From: an uncultured Gammaproteobacteria bacterium
Lineage (GTDB): Bacteria; Pseudomonadota; Gammaproteobacteria; Steroidobacterales; GCA-2729495
Reading direction: 5' to 3'
Length of the DNA: 10,681 nt
Assembly: GCA_937958785.1 (NCBI GenBank)
Contig: CALGMY010000210.1
Span: 1 to 10,681 of the forward strand
Part shown: piece by piece, positions 1-7,371 of the stretch
Layout: each line of letters starts with the position of its first letter
How positions within the stretch are numbered: the first letter of the stretch is position 1
The notes under the pieces: model-generated
Databases searched by the model: none
What the model saw: only the letters and a program-made list of their open reading frames with translations
Told to the model about the DNA's origin: nothing
Made by a program: the position numbers and the translations under genes

Positions 1-1
1 G

Positions 2-493
2 CTCTTCGCCAAGCGCGCCCGGGAGCGTCGCGAGGCGGCGGAGGCCAGCGAGAGCGCCGAAGCCGCCGCCGAGGCCGAAGTCGTCGAGCTCGCGCCCCTG
101 CCGCCTCCGCCGGTCTTCGAGCCCGAGGGTCCGGTCGTGGCGGACCTGGACGCGGCCATCGTCCTCATCCGGCGCGAACTGGTGCTGGCCAACCAGACGG
201 CTGCTCCGGCCGCGCCGGCTGCGCCGGCCGACGAGATCATGCTGTCCTCCCGCCTGGCTGCGGCGGACCCGGAATCCCCGGCGCCACCGGCTGCGGCCCC
301 AGGCGCGACGGCCGAAGCCGTGGTCCAGCCCCGGGAGCGCCGCCTCACCAAGATCCTGGAGCTCTACGACGGCGGCAACCCGGATCTCGCCGGCGCCTCC
401 CTCGAGATCTTCCTGCGGGACTTCGAGGACGATCCCATCAGCCAACGCATCCTGGACACCCAGCCCAGGTCCACCGACGTGGCCATCGAGTAG
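2..493 (+). CDS. Hypothetical protein, 3' portion of a gene that begins left of the window
   Basis: The frame is open from base 2 to the TAG at 491-493, so this is the C-terminal 163 residues of a longer protein. A GTG at 137 is in frame, but coding continues upstream of it without a stop, so it is probably not the start. The visible part begins with a charged, Arg/Glu/Ala-rich helical-looking stretch, followed by Pro/Ala-rich low-complexity linkers (for example PAAPAAPA). It ends in a more ordered acidic tail containing LTKILELYDGGNPDLAGASL and FLRDFEDDPISQRIL. No signal peptide, membrane segment or catalytic motif is visible. I do not recognise the family. A linker-rich scaffold or regulatory protein would fit the composition, but this is a guess. 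The stop lies 14 nt before the acetyl-CoA synthetase start, so the two may be co-transcribed. Confidence 0.7.
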   Translation, partial: LFAKRARERREAAEASESAEAAAEAEVVELAPLPPPPVFEPEGPVVADLDAAIVLIRRELVLANQTAAPAAPAAPADEIMLSSRLAAADPESPAPPAAAPGATAEAVVQPRERRLTKILELYDGGNPDLAGASLEIFLRDFEDDPISQRILDTQPRSTDVAIE

Positions 494-507
494 CCCCGGA
501 ACGCCGC

Positions 508-2463
<1,956 letters not shown>

Positions 2464-2469
2464 GGGCGG

Positions 2470-2491
2470 GTAGGAGCGGCTTCAGCCGCGA
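2470..2491. repeat. REP-like palindromic element with GTAG head
   Basis: GTAG at 2470-2473 is followed by a hairpin with perfect 6-bp arms, GCGGCT (2476-2481) and AGCCGC (2484-2489), separated by 2 nt. A GTAG tetranucleotide next to a short GC hairpin is the hallmark of REP elements mobilised by RAYT (TnpA-REP) tyrosine transposases in gammaproteobacteria, and this sequence strongly resembles ones repeated in Pseudomonas and Xanthomonas relatives. Only one copy is seen here, so calling it a repeat rests on resemblance. It sits between the convergent acs and vapC genes and contains the vapC stop codon. It could also act as a transcript-end stabiliser for both genes. Confidence 0.65.
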
Positions 2492-2889
2492 TCGGGCGCG
2501 ATCACCGGCACACCGGCAAAATAGCTGCGATACCGCCGTGAATCCCGGGTCAGGATCCCGCAGCCCATTACGGCGGCGTGGGCGCCCACGAAGAAGTCCG
2601 CCAGCACATTGCCCTTGCGGCCGCCAGCTCGCCGGTATTTCAGAAAGGCCTTGCCGGCCAGGAAGAGCGCCGGCCGCGGCAGGTCCCGGAGCTCCAGTCC
2701 CAGCCCCGTGACGGCCGCATCCAGCGCTGCGACCGAACTGAAGCTGAGGGAGAGTTCCGCGTAGATCACCGGATTGATCGCGAGGTCGTGCACCCGGGAC
2801 TGGGCCCGCAACTGCTGCAGGGACCAGTCGGCCCACGCGGGATCATCCTGCAGGACGTCGACCAGGACGTTGGTATCGACCAGCAACAC
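2482..2889 (-). CDS. vapC: VapC-family PIN-domain ribonuclease toxin
   Basis: The 135-residue protein is a single PIN domain. It opens with VDTNVLVD (D5), and the other conserved acidic residues are E45 in NPVIYAELS, D98 in GNVLADFFVGAHA and D116 in ILTRDSRRY. These four acids coordinate Mg2+ in PIN nucleases, which in VapC toxins cleave RNA such as tRNA or rRNA. The start is GTG at 2889, 18 nt after the vapB stop; a TTG next to it is an alternative. The length is typical and all catalytic acids are intact, so the toxin is probably functional. Its stop codon and last residues (DRG) are encoded within the REP-like hairpin that separates it from the convergent acs gene. The gene is expected to be co-transcribed with the antitoxin gene upstream. 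Its specific RNA target cannot be predicted. Confidence 0.93.
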   Translation of the reverse strand: MLLVDTNVLVDVLQDDPAWADWSLQQLRAQSRVHDLAINPVIYAELSLSFSSVAALDAAVTGLGLELRDLPRPALFLAGKAFLKYRRAGGRKGNVLADFFVGAHAAVMGCGILTRDSRRYRSYFAGVPVIAPDRG

Positions 2890-2907
2890 GATGGTGCCCG
2901 TGTGCCC

Positions 2908-3165
2908 TCAGTCAGCCCCGCGCAGCAGCGCCATGAGCTCGTCGGTGCGCCACTTCACCTGGGCCTTGCCACGGGCCGCCTCGAAGCGGTCCCGCCGGCG
3001 CCCCGGCCGTCCCGGTGACCGGGCCCGGCCACCGGCCTTCTGTACCACCACGTCCCCGGCAACGTTGACCTGGAACTCGACGTCGTCGCCGGGCGCCAGG
3101 CCCAGCGCGTCGCGAACCTTCTTCGGAATGGTGACCTGGCCCTTGACGGTCATGGTGGTGGGCAT
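2908..3165 (-). CDS. vapB: VapB-type antitoxin, AbrB/SpoVT DNA-binding fold
   Basis: This is an 85-residue antitoxin partner of the PIN toxin. The N terminus MPTTMTVKGQVTIPKKVRDA is the AbrB/SpoVT swapped-hairpin DNA-binding signature (KGQVTIPK..R..LG...GD). An Arg-rich linker follows, and then the C-terminal toxin-binding segment GKAQVKWRTDELMALLRGAD, as expected for this antitoxin group. The open frame extends upstream to 3243, but ATG 3165 is preferred for two reasons. The family begins at this point, and GGAG at 3172-3175 (minus strand) sits 6 nt before it. The longer version would also translate through the palindromic operator. Antitoxins of this type bind their own promoter, usually together with the toxin. 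The gene lies 18 nt before vapC. Confidence 0.92.
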   Translation of the reverse strand: MPTTMTVKGQVTIPKKVRDALGLAPGDDVEFQVNVAGDVVVQKAGGRARSPGRPGRRRDRFEAARGKAQVKWRTDELMALLRGAD

Positions 3166-3171
3166 GGACTG

Positions 3172-3175
3172 CTCC
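3172..3175 (-). promoter_or_regulatory. Ribosome binding site deciding the vapB start
   Basis: GGAG on the minus strand lies 6 nt before ATG 3165. It supports the 85-residue antitoxin over the longer frame starting at 3243. It almost abuts the inner arm of the inverted repeat at 3177-3186, so operator occupancy would block the whole leader. Confidence 0.6.
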
Positions 3176-3176
3176 G

Positions 3177-3209
3177 GAAGTAATACGTGTATCACAACAG
3201 TATTACTTC
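3177..3209. promoter_or_regulatory. vapBC operator/promoter: 10-bp perfect inverted repeat
   Basis: GAAGTAATAC (3177-3186) and GTATTACTTC (3200-3209) are exact inverted copies separated by 13 bp, with a centre-to-centre distance of 23 bp, about two helical turns. This is a sharp A+T-rich island in GC-rich DNA, immediately upstream of the vapB ribosome site. TAATAC and TATTAC on the minus strand are possible -10 elements; no convincing -35 is visible. AbrB-fold antitoxins are known to bind paired inverted half-sites in their own promoter, so autoregulation is the likely role. Confidence 0.7.
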
Positions 3210-3349
3210 GGGCTGGTCTGTGCCAGTGGCCATGTCCCAGCATCGCCCCATCACGGGCCGAAAAGCCACCAGCATTTCCCGGGCTACCGACCGGATTCCA
3301 TGATTGACGGCCTCTTGGCCGACCCGACGATCCGTCGCATCATCGGGCC

Positions 3350-3628
3350 ATGGCAGACACCTCAGCGAATCCCGGACCGCCCGCCCCCGCCCGGTTCTAC
3401 CGCCCTTCGTTGGTGGGCACCCTCACGCTCTGGGGCTTCTACCTGCTCTGGCGCCTGCTGAAGTTCACCCGGATCATGGCGGCGATCCGCTATGCCATCC
3501 CGACGAAGGGCATCCTCTGGATCAACTTCGGCGAGACCCTGCCCGAATACGGCTGGTACGAGGAAGTGTGGCTCAGGCCCTGGGCGCACCCTGGCGCCAT
3601 GCTGCTGCCCCAGCGGCGGGCGGTGTAG
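3350..3628 (+). CDS. Hypothetical small protein with one possible membrane segment
   Basis: This 92-residue protein has a Pro/Ala-rich N terminus. A hydrophobic, aromatic stretch LVGTLTLWGFYLLWRLLKF at about residues 21-39 could be a membrane helix with positive charges on its C-terminal side. A 50-residue tail rich in Trp and Tyr follows (GWYEEVWLRPWAHPG). No family is recognised. The evidence that it is real is codon usage like its neighbours, a frame that fills the space, and a stop only 4 nt before the glutathione S-transferase GTG, which suggests translational coupling. The ribosome site before ATG 3350 is weak. A TTGACG at 3304-3309 could be part of a promoter, but no good -10 follows. 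Function is unknown; a membrane partner of the transferase is possible but is inference only. Confidence 0.6.
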   Translation: MADTSANPGPPAPARFYRPSLVGTLTLWGFYLLWRLLKFTRIMAAIRYAIPTKGILWINFGETLPEYGWYEEVWLRPWAHPGAMLLPQRRAV

Positions 3629-3632
3629 GCCC

Positions 3633-4286
3633 GTGCTCACCCTCTACGGCATCAACCTGTCCACCTTCACGCGCAAGGTGCGCCTCGCGCTGTGGGAGAA
3701 GGGTCTGGAACACCACTTCGAGATGTCGCCCATGGGCTCGCCGACAGTGAAGGCGCTGCACCCGCTGGGCAAGATTCCGGTGCTGACGGACGGGGACGTG
3801 GTGGTGCCGGATTCCTCCGTGATCATTGCCTACCTGGAGCGGGCGTATCCGGCCGTGCCCCTGTACCCGTCGGCTGCCGCGGACCTGGCCCGGGCCCTCT
3901 GGCTCGAGGAGTACGCGGACACCCGCCTGCGGGAAGTGACCCTGCCGTTCTTCTCGGAGCGGGTGGTGAAGCCCGTGTTCCAGGGCAAGCCCGGCGACGA
4001 GGCCGCACTGGCCGCCGCCGCGGCGCCCCGGGACGAGGCCTTCGGCTACCTGGAGCGGGAACTCGGCGGCCGGCCCTTCGCGGTGGGCGAGGCCTTCACG
4101 GTGGCCGACCTGGCCCTGGCTGCCCAGCTCGTCACCTATATACAAGGTGCGGGCCCGCTGGACCCGGGCCGCTGGCCGGGCCTCGCGGCGTGGCTAGGCC
4201 GCCTCGTCGCCCGGCCGCACTGGACGAAGGTCCTGGCAGAGGAAGAGGCATCCCTGGCAGCGGCCCGGGCCCGACGGCAGGCCTAG
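3633..4286 (+). CDS. Glutathione S-transferase family protein
   Basis: The 217-residue cytosolic protein has the two-domain GST layout. The thioredoxin-like N domain starts MLTLYGINLSTFTRKVRLAL, with the candidate catalytic Ser10/Thr11/Thr13 in the loop after the first strand. It continues through HPLGKIPVL (43-51, with the conserved cis-Pro49) to the gamma-glutamyl-binding PDSSVI (59-64). The all-helical C domain carries FTVADLALAAQL (155-166), whose Thr-x-x-Asp is the folding N-cap of GSTs. The start is GTG 3633. The frame is open back to 3492, but the upstream part overlaps the small gene and does not look like GST, whereas residue 1 at 3633 aligns with the family. The substrate is unknown; GSTs of this type conjugate, isomerise or dehalogenate electrophiles. 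It follows the 92-residue gene after 4 nt and converges on the antidote gene 21 nt downstream. Confidence 0.92.
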   Translation: MLTLYGINLSTFTRKVRLALWEKGLEHHFEMSPMGSPTVKALHPLGKIPVLTDGDVVVPDSSVIIAYLERAYPAVPLYPSAAADLARALWLEEYADTRLREVTLPFFSERVVKPVFQGKPGDEAALAAAAAPRDEAFGYLERELGGRPFAVGEAFTVADLALAAQLVTYIQGAGPLDPGRWPGLAAWLGRLVARPHWTKVLAEEEASLAAARARRQA

Positions 4287-4307
4287 GCGGACTCGCCCCC
4301 TGCGGGC

Positions 4308-4619
4308 TCAGCTTGCCGCTTCCGGCCGAAGCTTCATGCCAAGCGCCTTCAGGACCTTGAGGACCGTGCCGAGGCTCGGGTTCCCGTCTGCCGACAGGGC
4401 CTTGTACAACCCTTCCCGCGTGATTCCCGTTGCCCGCGCCAGGCGCACCATTCCGTAGGCCCGGGCAATATTGCCTAGTGCCACTGCCACTAGCGCCGGG
4501 TCGTCATCCGCCTCTTCCATGCACGCAACGAGATACGCCACCATGTCGGCCTCGTTGCGGAGATAGTCGGCCGTGTCGTACCGGGCGAACTTCTCGCGAA
4601 CCCGTCGGCTCGTTCCCAT
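4308..4619 (-). CDS. Addiction-module antidote protein (HigA-like, XRE-type)
   Basis: This 103-residue protein resembles the putative addiction-module antidote family (TIGR02684-like). YDTADYLRNEADMVAYLVAC near the start is the family hallmark. It is followed by DDPALVAVALGNIARAYGM and the helix-turn-helix part VRLARATGITREGLYKALS, then GNPSLGTVLKVLKALGMKL. The expected role is to neutralise the adjacent toxin and to repress the shared promoter. ATG 4619 lies 2 nt after the toxin stop, and a GGGAG in the toxin gene's 3' end can serve as ribosome site, so translation of the two is probably coupled. The order is toxin first, antitoxin second, as in HigBA and unlike vapBC. It ends convergently with the GST gene. 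Confidence 0.92.
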   Translation of the reverse strand: MGTSRRVREKFARYDTADYLRNEADMVAYLVACMEEADDDPALVAVALGNIARAYGMVRLARATGITREGLYKALSADGNPSLGTVLKVLKALGMKLRPEAAS

Positions 4620-4621
4620 GT

Positions 4622-4936
4622 TCAGGGCTCCCAGTCCTGCGCAATCGCACGGGCCCGCTGGATGTCGGCGGCCTGCGTCCGCTTGTTTCCGCCACAGAGG
4701 ATCACAATCACTTCCGGCCCTCGTTTCGTGAAGTACACGCGATAGCCGGGACCGTGATCGATCCGAAGTTCGCTAATACCGCTCCCAATCGCCTTGCAAT
4801 CACCCGGGTTTCCCAAGGCCAGGCGGTCGATTCGCGCCGCGATCCTTGCCCGCGCCTGCCTGTCATCGAGGTTGCCCATCCAGTCGTCGAATGAGGCGGA
4901 TCTGGAGACCCGGCACGGTCGGGGAATGTAAACCAT
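4622..4936 (-). CDS. RelE/HigB-like addiction-module toxin
   Basis: The 104-residue toxin belongs to the RelE/ParE superfamily, phage Gp49-like killer branch (TIGR02683-like). The core RSASFDDWMGNLDDRQARAR and the stretch SELRIDHGPGYRVYFTKRG, followed by VIVILCGGNKRTQAADI, match the family's conserved segments. Related HigB/RelE toxins cut mRNA on the ribosome. ATG 4936 is the only conventional start before the conserved region, because an in-frame TAA lies just upstream. It has no visible Shine-Dalgarno and sits inside the proximal operator repeat, which suggests a very short leader or leaderless translation. Residues 2-12 (VYIPRPCRVSR) look like a poorly conserved lead-in. Pairing with the antidote gene 2 nt downstream supports the call. 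Confidence 0.92.
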   Translation of the reverse strand: MVYIPRPCRVSRSASFDDWMGNLDDRQARARIAARIDRLALGNPGDCKAIGSGISELRIDHGPGYRVYFTKRGPEVIVILCGGNKRTQAADIQRARAIAQDWEP

Positions 4937-4965
4937 AGATTACAGCGTGTAAACCATGGATTACA
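4927..4965. promoter_or_regulatory. Two tandem 18-bp near-palindromic operators of the second toxin-antitoxin module
   Basis: TGTAAACCATAGATTACA (4927-4944) and TGTAAACCATGGATTACA (4948-4965) differ at one base and are separated by GCG, giving a 21-bp period of about two helical turns. Each has TGTAA/TTACA arms; the distal copy is palindromic except for one base pair. The proximal copy contains the toxin ATG (4934-4936). The distal copy contains a second ATG that reads ATG GTT TAC ACG CTG and then TAA. TGTAAT on the minus strand is a possible extended -10. This is most likely the autorepression site bound by the antidote or the toxin-antidote complex. Confidence 0.75.
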
Positions 4966-4986
4966 TTGACGGATGGGGCGCGGTGG

Positions 4987-5010
4987 AGCTGTGAGCCACC
5001 GGCTCACGCT
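4987..5010. other. Hairpin in the divergent intergenic region
   Basis: GTGAGCC (4991-4997) and GGCTCAC (5001-5007) form a perfect 7-bp stem with a 3-nt loop. It is extended by AGC/GCT with one bulged T, giving up to 10 pairs. It lies in the 226-bp gap between the toxin promoter and the DUF1838 gene. No T-run follows on either strand, so it is not a convincing terminator. It may be a regulator site, an RNA hairpin or a degenerate REP-like element. The rest of the gap (5011-5180) shows nothing I can name. Confidence 0.35.
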
Positions 5011-5180
5011 AGCGGCAGCCCCGCCAGCCGTTCGAGCACGAAAAGTCAGGAAAGCATCGACAAACGTCCGTCTCTCGATGACAACCAGCGTCACTCGTGC
5101 AGGACCTGCGGCCCCCGTGAAATCCCCGGGCAGGTTGTCTTGATCCGGGCGACACTCCGGGCCCGCTTCCGCCGGCCCAC

Positions 5181-5185
5181 AGGAG
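5181..5185 (+). promoter_or_regulatory. Ribosome binding site of the DUF1838 gene
   Basis: AGGAG lies 6 nt before ATG 5192. It fixes the start that places a complete twin-arginine signal at the N terminus and argues against the overlapping longer frames. Confidence 0.75.
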
Positions 5186-5191
5186 TCGCCC

Positions 5192-6154
5192 ATGTCCGTC
5201 CCCGCCCTGACCCGCCGTTCCGCCCTCGGCCGCCTGCTCGGCACCGCCGCCACCTTGGGCGCGGCCGTTGCCGCCGTGCCCGGCCGTGCCCTGGCGAAGA
5301 CGACCGCGAAATCGCCGCTGGCTTTCGACGACCCGGTCTGGAACCGGGAAATGTATGCCCGCATCGAGGGGGACGTGGCGCCGGGCCGGCAGATCATCGG
5401 CACCGGCACGGGCGTGGTGCACGGGGTTCGGGACGGGGAGGCGGTGAAGCCCCTGTTCGGCTTCGAGCTGTTCGCGACCCACCGGGTGCTGAAGCAGCCG
5501 GACGGCAGCTACCAGCGCCTGTGCCGGGAACTGGTCTTCTACCGGGACCTCGCCACCGGCGAGCTCCTGGACCAGTGGACCAACCCCTACACGGGCGAGC
5601 GGGTGAAGGTGGTGGAGATCGCCAACGACCCCTTCAACTTCGTGATCTCCGAGTACTTCCCGGACCCGCCAAGCTACGGCGGGCTCAACAAGGACAAGCC
5701 GCCGAAGCGCCCGCTCCGCCTCAACTGGGGGCTGGTCAACGACACGGTCACCCTGGACACGGACATCCACCTGTTCTATCCGAACGCCCTCAACCCGGCG
5801 AAGTGGCCCCGGGAGTCCTCCGGGCCCATGAACCGCGTGTCCGAGCTCTTCCGGTACTTCATCCGGCGGGAGGACGCGGAGAACCCGGCCCTCACCCACC
5901 TGCCCCACGACGGCGTCTGGTCCCGGGTCACGCCCTGGCTCCCCTGGATGCTGATGGGGCAGGCGCCTGGCCACTGCCTGTACATGGGCCGGTTCACCAG
6001 CATCGAGCGACCGGAGCTGGCCGAGGCCCGGGTCCTTGCCCGGGTCCGGGAGCGCTACCCGCTGTACCTCAATGCCCCGGAGAAGTGGGTGGAGCCGAGC
6101 CTCTCCAGCCTCGAGAACTACGCCCGGACCCAGACGCCCGCGCCGCCGCGCTAG
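5192..6154 (+). CDS. DUF1838 family protein with Tat signal peptide
   Basis: The 320-residue protein begins with a twin-arginine export signal: TRRSAL (residues 7-12), the hydrophobic stretch LGTAATLGAAVAAV, and a likely cleavage after ALA at 35. It is therefore expected to be exported folded to the periplasm. The mature part resembles DUF1838, a family of unknown function found in proteobacteria. Family-like segments are RLCRELVFYRDLATGELLDQ, WTNPYTGERVKV and ANDPFNFVISEYFP. No classical catalytic motif is evident. Tat export of a protein without an obvious disulfide pattern hints at a cofactor or folding in the cytoplasm, but no cofactor site is visible. It is preceded by a good ribosome site and is followed after 116 bp by the LytTR regulator in the same direction. 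Its role in this locus is unknown. Confidence 0.9.
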   Translation: MSVPALTRRSALGRLLGTAATLGAAVAAVPGRALAKTTAKSPLAFDDPVWNREMYARIEGDVAPGRQIIGTGTGVVHGVRDGEAVKPLFGFELFATHRVLKQPDGSYQRLCRELVFYRDLATGELLDQWTNPYTGERVKVVEIANDPFNFVISEYFPDPPSYGGLNKDKPPKRPLRLNWGLVNDTVTLDTDIHLFYPNALNPAKWPRESSGPMNRVSELFRYFIRREDAENPALTHLPHDGVWSRVTPWLPWMLMGQAPGHCLYMGRFTSIERPELAEARVLARVRERYPLYLNAPEKWVEPSLSSLENYARTQTPAPPR

Positions 6155-6270
6155 GGCTAAACCACCGGACGGAGGCGCCGCGCCGGGTTTAAACTGGGCG
6201 CCGAAGGCGTTCGTGCAGCGCCAATGGAAATTGCCCCGGGCCGGCCTGGTGCCGCCCGAGATCACGCCCG

Positions 6271-7179
6271 ATGGCTGCCCCCACCGAGTCCCCGGAGGCC
6301 CCGCCGGCCGGCATGTCGCCGCGCCAGGTCCTGGAGTTCTTCGTCCTGCTCCCCCTGGCCATGGGCCTGTTCCTGGGTGCCGCCCGGATCGGCGCCCAGG
6401 AGTTCACGACCATCGGCCACCACATGCTGTATTCGGCCCTGTTCTCGGTGCTGTCCTGGGCCTGCTATGCGGTGGGCGCCAAGGTCATGTCCTGGCTCCT
6501 GCGGCCCTGGCAGCCACCCTTGCTGGCGGTGCTCCTGGCCGGGAACGTGGTGGGCGGCTTCGGGCTCTGGTGGCCCGCCCGGGACGTGCTGAATGGCTTC
6601 TTCGTCCCCTACCTGGTGGCGGGCTCGGCGTTCGGTTCCTTCTGGCCGCCCCCTGCCGAAAACCTGGGGGGCTACATCGCCATCACCCTCCAGGGCATCG
6701 CCTGGTGGCTGCTGGCCAACTGGGCGGACTGGCGCTATCGCCATGTGCCCCGCTTCGGCTTCCCGGCACCGCCCCGGGAAGCGCCGACCACCACGGTGGT
6801 CCCCGGCGCGAGCCCGGCTGGCACCAGCCCGGTTGCCGGGTCCCCCCGCCTCGACGGCCGCCTGCCCGCCCCTCTCCGGGGCGCCGAGATCTACGCCCTG
6901 GAGGCCGAGGAGCACTACACCAAGATCCACACCAGCAAGGGCAACACCCTGTTGCTCATGCGTTTTTCCGACGCCATCGTCGAGATGGAGCCCCAGCCGG
7001 GCCTCCAGGTGCACCGGTCCTTCTGGGTCAGTCGCCAGGCGGTGGAGCGGGTGGCCCGGGTCGAGCAGCGCTGGGTCGTCCGGCTGAAGGGGGGCCTCGA
7101 GATCCCCGTGAGCCGGTCCTACCGGGTCAGCGTCCAGTCCGCGGGCCTGACCGGCGGCAGCGCCATGGGCGAGGATTGA
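6271..7179 (+). CDS. Membrane-anchored LytTR-domain transcription regulator
   Basis: The 302-residue protein has an N-terminal half with four or five predicted membrane helices (about 18-40, 52-70, 83-101, perhaps 107-125, and 134-151). A Pro/Ala/Thr-rich linker (165-200) leads to a C-terminal LytTR DNA-binding domain (about 202-288). LytTR-like features are IYALEAEEHYTKIHTSKG, LLLMRFSDAIVEM, the segment QVHRSFWVSRQAV, and GGLEIPVSRSY near the end. LytTR domains bind DNA through beta strands and usually follow a receiver domain; here the receiver is replaced by a membrane module, so signal sensing is probably at or in the inner membrane. No histidine kinase is encoded in the window. ATG 6271 has only a weak ribosome site. 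It directly precedes the TonB-dependent receptor gene, its most likely target, together with its own promoter; this link is inference. Confidence 0.9.
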   Translation: MAAPTESPEAPPAGMSPRQVLEFFVLLPLAMGLFLGAARIGAQEFTTIGHHMLYSALFSVLSWACYAVGAKVMSWLLRPWQPPLLAVLLAGNVVGGFGLWWPARDVLNGFFVPYLVAGSAFGSFWPPPAENLGGYIAITLQGIAWWLLANWADWRYRHVPRFGFPAPPREAPTTTVVPGASPAGTSPVAGSPRLDGRLPAPLRGAEIYALEAEEHYTKIHTSKGNTLLLMRFSDAIVEMEPQPGLQVHRSFWVSRQAVERVARVEQRWVVRLKGGLEIPVSRSYRVSVQSAGLTGGSAMGED

Positions 7180-7336
7180 CCCCGGCCTGCGCGAATGCCG
7201 GCCACGGCCATTTCCGGCCCTGCCGTTCGTGCTGCATGAGTGGAACCGCCGTTGCGCCGCCCGTCATTTGCCCGGATTTCCATGCATGGCGGGGTCGTTC
7301 GTGAAAGGACCCGGCCTTGGGGCTTGCCCGCAACCC

Positions 7337-7366
7337 TAGAATCCCCGCCGACCAAAACCGAGGGGG
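7337..7366 (+). promoter_or_regulatory. Putative -10 and ribosome binding site of the receptor gene
   Basis: TAGAAT at 7337-7342 is a plausible -10 hexamer. TTGGGG at 7317-7322 is a possible but poorly spaced -35 (14 bp), so activator help would be expected. AGGGGG at 7361-7366 lies 5 nt before ATG 7372 and decides that start over an in-frame ATG 132 nt upstream (7240). The upstream part of this 192-bp gap contains the palindrome CCATGCATGG (7280-7289) and two copies of CGTTCGTG (7224-7231, 7296-7303). Confidence 0.45.
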
Positions 7367-7371
7367 TTCCC

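Noticed and set aside
3166..3243. Longer VapB N terminus from 3243
   Set aside because: It would be translated through the palindromic operator and lacks the family's start; GGAG sits correctly for ATG 3165.
3308..3321. Small inverted repeat CGGCC/GGCCG before the 92-residue gene
   Set aside because: A 5-bp stem is expected by chance in DNA this GC-rich.
2464..4965. Integron, prophage or insertion sequence carrying the toxin-antitoxin pairs
   Set aside because: No integrase, transposase, attC-like site, terminal inverted repeats or target duplication is visible in the window.
6158..6194. Imperfect hairpin (TAAAC..CCGG / CCGG GTTTA) and GTTTAAAC palindrome after the DUF1838 gene as a terminator
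   Set aside because: The stem has a 2-nt bulge and a long loop, and no T-run follows; evidence is too weak for a terminator call.
5009..6265. A 418-residue antisense frame over the DUF1838 gene
   Set aside because: The plus-strand gene has a ribosome site, a Tat signal and family segments; the antisense product is low-complexity shadow.
7240..7371. Longer N terminus for the receptor from ATG 7240
   Set aside because: It would place 44 non-signal residues before a good signal peptide; the strong ribosome site is at 7361-7366 for ATG 7372.
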